Source of the DNA: an uncultured Eubacteriales bacterium
Lineage (GTDB): Bacteria > Bacillota > Clostridia > Oscillospirales > Butyricicoccaceae
Direction: 5' to 3'
Assembly: GCA_934675045.1 (NCBI GenBank)
Contig: CAKUPI010000004.1
Coordinates: 1 to 27,696 of the forward strand
DNA: 27,696 nt
Shown here piece after piece: positions 22,081 to 27,696 of the stretch. Positions within the stretch are counted from its first letter, which is position 1. The number at the start of each line of letters is the position of its first letter. The position numbers were made by a program, and so were the translations under genes. The notes beneath the pieces were generated by a model. That model saw nothing but the letters and a program-made list of their open reading frames with translations, was not told the origin of the DNA and did not search any database.

Positions 22081-24075
22081 ATGAAGAACTTTACCGCGGA
22101 GACCTTTGTTCAACACCGCTTCCCGAGCAAGCCTTTGATTTCGCCCGACGGAAGGCTGACTGCCTTTGTGCTGCGTCAGGCCGACCTGGAAACCAACAAT
22201 TACCCCGGAGACATCTGGGTCATTTGCAACGAGACGGGGGGCGTTCGCCGCCTGACGGCGCAGGGGGACGCACTGGATTACACCTGGACGCCCGACGGGC
22301 AGCTTTTGTTTGCCGCGCCGCGCGGCCGTGCGCTCGAAAAGGCCAAAAAAGAGGGCAGGCTGCTGACGCAGTATTTTATCATCGACCCGCAGGGCGGCGA
22401 GGCCACCGAGCTGTGCGCCCTGCCGGTGCAGGGCGGCGCGCCGCAAATCCTGGACGACGGCCGCTGGCTGGTCACCGGGCAGGTCGACCTCAACCGCCCC
22501 GACTTCGGCGCCATGGAGGAGAAGGAGCGCGGCGCGGCGCTGGAGGAATACCAGAACCCCCGCTACCGCGTCTTTGAAGAGGTGCCCTTCTGGGGCAACG
22601 GCCGGGGCGACGTCAGCCGCCGCCGCAACGCGCTTTACCTCTGCGACCCCGCCGCCGGGACGGCCGAGAAGGTGACGGCCGAGTTCTTTAACCTTTCCGA
22701 CGTGTGCAGCGGGTTTGGCAGGGTGGTCTACACCGGCTGCGAGTACCGCGACGTTCTGCCGCTGAACGAGGGGCTTTTCGTCCTCGATACCGAGACGGGC
22801 AAGAGCCGCACCCTGATTGCGCAGGGCGAATACGAGCTGGGCCGGCCTCGTCTGCTCGACGAAAACACCGTCATCATGACCCTGACGGAAAAGGACGCCC
22901 ACCCCTACGCGCACGGCGACCTTTACCTGATAGACGTCACGACGGGCGAAAAAACCAAGCTGATGGACTGCGACCGCAGCGTCGGCGACGGGTCGGTCAA
23001 CTCGGACGCGCGCCTGGGCGGCGGGCTGACGGCCAAGGCGGACAAAGGCCGTCTTTACTACATCACGGGCGAGGACGACGAGAGCTACCTGCGCTGGATC
23101 GACAGGGAGGGCAAGCCCTCGGAGCGGCTCTGCCGGCCGGGCAGCGTCGACAGCTTCGACGTCAGAAACGGCGCGATTGTCATGGTCGCCATGCGCGAAA
23201 ACCGGCTGCCCGAGGTGTATTCGCTGGACGGGGAGGGCTGCGAAAAGCGCCTGACCGGCTTTAACGACTGGGTGATGGAGGATTACGAGGTCTCCACGCC
23301 GCAGCCGCTGCGCTTTACCGCCAGCGACGGGTTTGAAATCCACGGCTGGGTCATGCCGCCCGCCGGGTACCAGCCGGGTCGCAAGTACCCCGCCATTCTG
23401 CACATTCACGGCGGGCCGCGCACCGCCTTCGGCTCGGTTTTCCACAACGAGATGCAGCTGTGGGCCTCAAGCGGCTATTTTGTCCTGTTCTGCAACCCGC
23501 GCGGCGGATCCGGCCGCGGGCAGGCCTTTGCCGACCTGCTGGGCAGGTACGGCGACGTCGACTACAAAAACATCATGGAGTTTACCGACGTCTGCCTGGA
23601 AAAATACCCCGACATCGACGCCGGCAGAGTCGGCGTCACGGGCGGCAGCTACGGCGGGTTTATGACCAACTGGATCATCGGGCACACCGACCGCTTCCGC
23701 GCGGCCTGCGCCCAGCGCTCCATCTCCAACTGGACCAGCTTTGAGGGCACGACGGACATCGGCTACTTCTTTACGCTGTCGCAGCACGGCGTTTTGACCG
23801 AGCAGGACGCCGGCAAGCTGTGGGACCTCTCGCCGCTCAAATACGCGGCCAACGCCAAGACGCCTACGCTGTTTATCCACTCCGAAGAGGACTACCGCTG
23901 CTATCTGGTCGAGGCGCTCTCCATGTTCACCGCCCTGAAGATGCACGGCGTCGAAAGCCGCCTTGTGCTGTTCAAGGGAGAAAACCACGACCTTTCCCGC
24001 ACCGGCCGTCCGCGCTCGCGCATTCGGCGCATGGAGGAGATTGCAAACTGGATGAACGCACACCTGAAGGGATGA
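22081..24075 (+). CDS. S9 family serine peptidase (acylaminoacyl/prolyl oligopeptidase type), copy 1
   Basis: A 664-residue peptidase with an N-terminal beta-propeller (about residues 1-400, including TPDGQL-type repeats) that gates access, and a C-terminal alpha/beta-hydrolase domain. The catalytic triad is visible: S523 in GGSYGG, D604 in HSEEDYR and H636 in GENHDLS. The HIHGGPR oxyanion region is present. There is no signal peptide, so it should trim peptides in the cytoplasm, likely after import by the ABC system ending 214 bases upstream. AAGGAGG is about six bases before the ATG. It forms a pair with the next gene. Whether it acts as dipeptidyl, acylaminoacyl or prolyl peptidase cannot be decided by eye. 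Confidence 0.92.
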   Translation: MKNFTAETFVQHRFPSKPLISPDGRLTAFVLRQADLETNNYPGDIWVICNETGGVRRLTAQGDALDYTWTPDGQLLFAAPRGRALEKAKKEGRLLTQYFIIDPQGGEATELCALPVQGGAPQILDDGRWLVTGQVDLNRPDFGAMEEKERGAALEEYQNPRYRVFEEVPFWGNGRGDVSRRRNALYLCDPAAGTAEKVTAEFFNLSDVCSGFGRVVYTGCEYRDVLPLNEGLFVLDTETGKSRTLIAQGEYELGRPRLLDENTVIMTLTEKDAHPYAHGDLYLIDVTTGEKTKLMDCDRSVGDGSVNSDARLGGGLTAKADKGRLYYITGEDDESYLRWIDREGKPSERLCRPGSVDSFDVRNGAIVMVAMRENRLPEVYSLDGEGCEKRLTGFNDWVMEDYEVSTPQPLRFTASDGFEIHGWVMPPAGYQPGRKYPAILHIHGGPRTAFGSVFHNEMQLWASSGYFVLFCNPRGGSGRGQAFADLLGRYGDVDYKNIMEFTDVCLEKYPDIDAGRVGVTGGSYGGFMTNWIIGHTDRFRAACAQRSISNWTSFEGTTDIGYFFTLSQHGVLTEQDAGKLWDLSPLKYAANAKTPTLFIHSEEDYRCYLVEALSMFTALKMHGVESRLVLFKGENHDLSRTGRPRSRIRRMEEIANWMNAHLKG

Positions 24076-24082
24076 GACAGCC

Positions 24083-26035
24083 ATGAGTAAAAAAATTGAA
24101 ATCCGCGACTTTTACGATTTTACCTTCCTCTCGGACATTTCCTATTCGCCCGACGGCAAAAACGCCGTGTTTTTCGCCCATCAGCCCGAGGAGGAAGCCA
24201 ACGCCTACAAAACCCGCCTGTGGCTTTACGAGGTGGATTCCGGAAAAATCAAGCCGATGACAAGCGGCTGCAAGCCCGGAAAGCTGATCTGGCTCGACAA
24301 CGATTCGGTGCTCTTTTCGTCGGTGACGCGGGGCAAGGTGGCCGAGGGGCACACCGCCTTTTACCGGCTGCCCATCACGGGCGGAGAGGAGCAGCTCGCC
24401 TTTGACATTCCGGAAAAGGTGGACAGCATCCGCAAAATCGATGCCACCCGGTATCTGGTGGTGTGCACGACCGATTTGGCGAAGGAGAAGGAAGAGCGCG
24501 AGTTCCACGCGCAGAAGGGCGTGGACTTTGAGGTCTTTGACGAGCTGCCCTTCTGGTTCAACGGGCGGGGCGTCATCAACAAGCTGCGGCGGACGGCCAA
24601 GGTCTACGACTGCGCAAGCGGCGAGCTGACGGCCATTACCGAGCCCAACTTCGACGTGAAGGACGCCCGCCTCAGCCCCGGGCACGACAAGGTGCTCTAC
24701 TGCGGAGCCGAGCCGCTTGACGGCGTCGACCGGCAGCAGGGCGGGCTGTGGCTGTATGACCTGGCCACCCGCAAAACGCGCACGCTGGTGCCGCAGAGCG
24801 GCATGAGCGTCGGAAATATCTGCTATACCACCGGCTATGTGTTCTTCACGGGGCACAAGCACGAGTGGCCGGGCAAAAACCCGGGCTATTACCGGGTTGA
24901 CCTGCAAAGCGGCGAGGTCTGCGAGCTGCCCTTCCCCGACGCCGACGTCGGAGACGGCGTCAGCACCGACAGCGCCTACGGCGGCGGCCGCACCCTTAAA
25001 TATTCGGTCGGCCGGATTTACATGCTGCGCACGGTACACGGCGACGGGCATCTCATCTCCCTCGACCGCAAGGGCTGCACCGAGGTGCACATGCAGCACG
25101 AGGGCTCGGTGCTCAGCTTTGACGTGTTCGGCCGCAGCGTGCTCTTCATCGGCATGCGTGACATGCGCCTGCCCGAGCTGTACTCGCTCGACCTCGACAC
25201 CGGCGTGCAGCGGCGCATCAGCGGCTTCAACGAGGAGTATTTCCAGACCCACGAAGTGGCCGTGCCCGAGCATTTTACCTTTAAGAACAAGGACGGCTGG
25301 GAGCTGGACGGCTATGTGCTCAAGCCCCGCGGCTTTGAAAAGGGGAAGAAGTTCCCGGGCGTGCTGGAAATTCACGGCGGGCCCAAGGGCTCTTACGGCA
25401 CGGTGTACTTTCACGAAATGCAGGCGCTGGCCGCGCGCGGCTATTTCGTCTTTTACACCAACCCGCGCGGCAGCGACGGCCGCGGCGAGCAGTTTGCCGA
25501 TTTGACCGGCAAGCTGGGCACCATCGACTATCAGGACCTGATGGAGTTCACCGACGAAACGCTGCGCCGCTACCCCGAGCTGGACAGCGAACGGCTGGCC
25601 TGCTGCGGCGGCAGCTACGGCGGCTTTATGGTCAACTGGATGATAGGGCACACCGACCGCTTTAAGGCGGCCTGCGCGCAGCGCTCCATCTCCAACTACC
25701 TGTCCAAGTGCCTGACCACCGACATCGGCTACTACCACAACCTGGGCCAGATGGGCACCGACCCGTGGGAGGGCTTTGAGACCATGTGGAACACGTCGCC
25801 GCTTAAGTACGCGCCCGCGGCCAAGACGCCGACGCTGTTCATCCAGTCCTACGAGGACTACCGCTGCTGGCTGAGCGAGCCGCTGCAAATGTTCACGACG
25901 CTGCGCCGTCACGGCGTGGACAGCCGGATCGTTCTGTTCGGCGGAGAAAACCACGGCCTGTCCCGCTCGGGCAAGCCCAAAAACCGCATCACCCGCTTAG
26001 AGGAAATCGCGGCGTGGTTTGACACTCACCTGTAA
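24083..26035 (+). CDS. S9 family serine peptidase (acylaminoacyl/prolyl oligopeptidase type), copy 2
   Basis: A 650-residue paralogue of the preceding gene with the same propeller-plus-hydrolase plan. The triad is S511 in GGSYGG, D592 in SYEDYR and H624 in GENHGLS. The hydrolase domains share long blocks (for example IGHTDRF(R/K)AACAQRSISN), while the propellers are clearly more diverged, which points to a duplication followed by change in substrate selection. No signal peptide is seen. It starts seven bases after copy 1, so it is co-transcribed, and ends before a GC-rich hairpin. Confidence 0.92.
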   Translation: MSKKIEIRDFYDFTFLSDISYSPDGKNAVFFAHQPEEEANAYKTRLWLYEVDSGKIKPMTSGCKPGKLIWLDNDSVLFSSVTRGKVAEGHTAFYRLPITGGEEQLAFDIPEKVDSIRKIDATRYLVVCTTDLAKEKEEREFHAQKGVDFEVFDELPFWFNGRGVINKLRRTAKVYDCASGELTAITEPNFDVKDARLSPGHDKVLYCGAEPLDGVDRQQGGLWLYDLATRKTRTLVPQSGMSVGNICYTTGYVFFTGHKHEWPGKNPGYYRVDLQSGEVCELPFPDADVGDGVSTDSAYGGGRTLKYSVGRIYMLRTVHGDGHLISLDRKGCTEVHMQHEGSVLSFDVFGRSVLFIGMRDMRLPELYSLDLDTGVQRRISGFNEEYFQTHEVAVPEHFTFKNKDGWELDGYVLKPRGFEKGKKFPGVLEIHGGPKGSYGTVYFHEMQALAARGYFVFYTNPRGSDGRGEQFADLTGKLGTIDYQDLMEFTDETLRRYPELDSERLACCGGSYGGFMVNWMIGHTDRFKAACAQRSISNYLSKCLTTDIGYYHNLGQMGTDPWEGFETMWNTSPLKYAPAAKTPTLFIQSYEDYRCWLSEPLQMFTTLRRHGVDSRIVLFGGENHGLSRSGKPKNRITRLEEIAAWFDTHL

Positions 26036-26047
26036 CACGGAAAAAGC

Positions 26048-26078
26048 GCCCGGAAGGCCTTTGGCCTTCCGGGCCTTT
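26048..26078 (+). terminator. Hairpin after the S9 peptidase pair
   Basis: GCCCGGAAGGCC (26048-26059) pairs perfectly with GGCCTTCCGGGC (26063-26074), a 12-bp stem with a TTT loop. Only three T follow (CTTTGC), so it is a probable but imperfect terminator. Confidence 0.75.
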
Positions 26079-26127
26079 GCATTGGCCGAAAGCCCGATAA
26101 ATACGGGCTTTTTGCGCAAAAAGGGAC

Positions 26128-26156
26128 TTTCTTTTTTCGAGGGAAAAGGTTATAAT
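26128..26156 (+). promoter_or_regulatory. Possible promoter of the SARP-type regulator
   Basis: A perfect TATAAT (26151-26156) with only a poor -35 (TTTCTT, 26128-26133) at 17-base spacing. The weak -35 would suit a gene needing an activator or low expression. Confidence 0.5.
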
Positions 26157-26219
26157 TTAAGAGGGAAAAAAACAAGCGCTGCGAGAAATGTTATATTGCC
26201 CGGAAGAGGGGTGAGGTTG

Positions 26220-27425
26220 ATGGGCAGAAAAAAGAAGCCGGCGGCCGAGCAAATGGAAATTTCCCTGCTCGGGGGCATACAGATCCGCTGGAAAGGGGTC
26301 GTTTTGAGCGATCAGATCAACCGATCGCTCAAGCTGTGGAGCGTTTTGGCCTATTTGATCGTGCACCGCGATCGCGACGTTCTGCAAAGCGAGCTGATTG
26401 ACCTGTTCTGGCCGGACGACAACAGCGCCAACCCGGCAAACGCGCTGAAAACGCTGCTGCACCGCATCCGCACCATGCTGGAGGAGTACTTCGGAGAGGA
26501 TTTTCAGCCGATCGCCTCGCAGCGCGGGTCCTATGCGTGGCGCCCCGAGGTGGAATGTGTCACCGACGTCGACCGTTTTGAGCGCCTGTGCCGGCAGGCG
26601 GCGACCGGGGCGGGGAGCCGGAGGCTGGAGCGCTACCGCGAGGCGGTCGCGCTGTACACAAACGACTTTCTGCCCAAGCTGAGCGGTCAGCTTTGGGTCA
26701 TTCAGCTGTCGACGCACTACCACGGCCTGTACCTGCAGGCCGTGAAGGGCTTTGCCGCGCGGCTGGAGCAGGCGCAGCTTTACGAGGAAATGGGCGAGGT
26801 GTGCACCAGAGCCAGCCAGCTGGACCCGCTGGACGAGGAGATTCACACCCTTGTCATCCGCGCTTTGCTGCTTCAGGGGAAAAACGCGGCGGCGCTGGCG
26901 CATTACGAAACGGCGACCGACACCCTGTACCGCAACCTGGGCGTGCGCCCGTCGGAGGAGCTGCGGGCGCTGTACGCGCAGATCATGAAGAGCGAGAAGG
27001 CGCTGGAAACCGATTTGCAGGTCATTCAGAGCGATTTGCGCGAAGCGGCCCTGCGTCCGGGGGCCTTTTACTGCGAGTACGGGTTTTTCCGGGAGGTTTA
27101 CCGGCTGGAGGCCCGGCGGGTGGCCCGGACGGGCGTGTCGGTGCACATCGGCCTGCTGACGGTGTCCACGCCGGGCGGTGAAATCCCGCCGCTCGACGTT
27201 TTGGGCGTGACCATGGACCAGCTGCGCGAGGTCATTGTCGGCAGCCTGCGCCGCGGTGACGTCGTCGCCAAATACAACGGCGCGCAGTACGTCGTCATGC
27301 TTCCGGCCGCCAATCTGGAGGACAGCGAGCGGGTGATGAACCGCATCGTCACCGCCTTTTACCGGCAGCACCGAAAGACCTTTTTGAAGATCACAGCGCG
27401 GGTGCGCGCTTTGGAAAACACCTGA
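26220..27425 (+). CDS. SARP/BTAD-type transcriptional regulator with degenerate GGDEF-like C-terminus
   Basis: A 401-residue cytoplasmic regulator. Residues about 10-110 look like an OmpR/SARP winged-helix DNA-binding domain (EISLLGGIQIRWKG, then LIDLFWPDD and LKTLLHRIRTMLEE). About 115-265 is a helical bacterial transcriptional activation (BTAD, TPR-like) domain ending NLGVRPSEELRALYAQI. The last 120 residues resemble a diguanylate-cyclase fold, with RRGDVVAKYNGAQYVVMLP where active enzymes have a GGDEF loop; here the loop is NGAQY (353-357), so catalysis is not expected. The start at 26220 follows GAGGGGTGAGG; the longer frame upstream crosses the terminator. The next gene begins 23 bases after its stop, so it may be its target or partner. 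Targets are unknown. Confidence 0.85.
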   Translation: MGRKKKPAAEQMEISLLGGIQIRWKGVVLSDQINRSLKLWSVLAYLIVHRDRDVLQSELIDLFWPDDNSANPANALKTLLHRIRTMLEEYFGEDFQPIASQRGSYAWRPEVECVTDVDRFERLCRQAATGAGSRRLERYREAVALYTNDFLPKLSGQLWVIQLSTHYHGLYLQAVKGFAARLEQAQLYEEMGEVCTRASQLDPLDEEIHTLVIRALLLQGKNAAALAHYETATDTLYRNLGVRPSEELRALYAQIMKSEKALETDLQVIQSDLREAALRPGAFYCEYGFFREVYRLEARRVARTGVSVHIGLLTVSTPGGEIPPLDVLGVTMDQLREVIVGSLRRGDVVAKYNGAQYVVMLPAANLEDSERVMNRIVTAFYRQHRKTFLKITARVRALENT

Positions 27426-27448
27426 AACACACGGGAGGGGAGGCCGGT

Positions 27449-27696
27449 ATGAGCGGCAGACGGACCGCGGCTTTGCTGGCCGTGCTGCTGGCCGTGCTGT
27501 TTGCGGGAGCGGGGCTTTTGCGCTCTGAACCCGCACAGCCGCCGGAGGACGCGCCGCCGGAGAATGCGCCGCCGGAGGAGAGGCAGGCCGGGCTTTCGCA
27601 GCCGGAAAAGGGCGATGCGCCGGACGCCGGGGCAAAGGACGACGGCCTGCCCCACGACAAGCTCTTTATCACGCCGGAGCGGCAGGCCTATCAGGA
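27449..27696 (+). CDS. Exported proline-rich protein, N-terminal part (cut by window end)
   Basis: The frame opens at ATG 27449 after GGGAGGGGAGG and stays open to the last base (82 codons seen). Residues 1-23 form a signal peptide or membrane anchor (MSGRRTAALLAVLLAVLFAG). A Pro/Glu-rich low-complexity stretch follows with repeated PPE(D/N/E) units (about residues 31-44), then a charged linker and LFITPERQAYQ at the edge. This arrangement, a membrane anchor plus proline-rich stem, is usual for surface enzymes such as sortases, but no catalytic domain is visible, so function is not assigned. Close spacing to the SARP-type regulator suggests co-transcription. Confidence 0.75.
   Translation, partial: MSGRRTAALLAVLLAVLFAGAGLLRSEPAQPPEDAPPENAPPEERQAGLSQPEKGDAPDAGAKDDGLPHDKLFITPERQAYQ

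Overview
The window looks like chromosome from a strictly anaerobic, high-GC member of the Clostridia, plausibly an Oscillospirales gut-type bacterium. The grounds are strong AGGAGG-type ribosome sites, TTGACA/TATAAT-type promoters, occasional GTG and TTG starts, a ferredoxin-linked 2-oxoacid oxidoreductase, the butyrate kinase/phosphotransbutyrylase pair, and a lipoprotein-anchored peptide ABC system. The taxonomic call is inference; no marker here fixes genus or species. Genes are tightly packed, GC-rich and mostly on the + strand. No tRNA, rRNA, CRISPR array or transposase was seen.

Layout. (1) 2-1453: 3' part of secA. (2) 1454-2184: about 0.7 kb of non-coding mosaic made of repeated palindromes. 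(3) 2185-3348: isoaspartyl dipeptidase iadA, then a strong terminator and three 34-bp repeats carrying ATTG-N4-CAAT dyads. (4) 3666-8288: buk-ptb-iorA-iorB, a probable fermentation operon. (5) 8629-9432: M55 D-aminopeptidase. (6) 9608-14182: two paralogous S12-type serine hydrolases and an N-acyl-D-amino-acid deacylase in one operon, ending in a terminator shared with the convergent next operon. (7) 15880-14323, minus strand: an FlK-type thioesterase and an AI-2E family membrane protein. (8) 16248-21867: a complete dipeptide/oligopeptide ABC importer (lipoprotein, two permeases, two ATPases). (9) 22081-26035: two paralogous S9 peptidases. (10) 26220-27425: a SARP/BTAD-type regulator with a degenerate GGDEF-like C-terminus, followed by the 5' end of an exported, proline-rich protein cut by the window edge.

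How the genes may work together (inference from family functions). The ABC system imports peptides. None of the peptidases shows a signal peptide, so they should act in the cytoplasm: S9 peptidases on ordinary peptides, and IadA, the M55 D-aminopeptidase, the S12 hydrolases and the D-aminoacylase on linkages ordinary peptidases cannot cut (isoaspartyl bonds, D-residues, N-acyl-D-amino acids). Transamination would turn released amino acids into 2-oxoacids. IorAB would oxidise these to acyl-CoA with reduced ferredoxin, and Ptb/Buk would convert acyl-CoA to free acid plus ATP. The window therefore reads as a peptide-fermentation island with an unusual concentration of enzymes for D- and iso-peptides. 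An ATTGTGGACAAT-like motif occurs upstream of both the buk operon and the transporter operon and is a candidate shared regulatory site.
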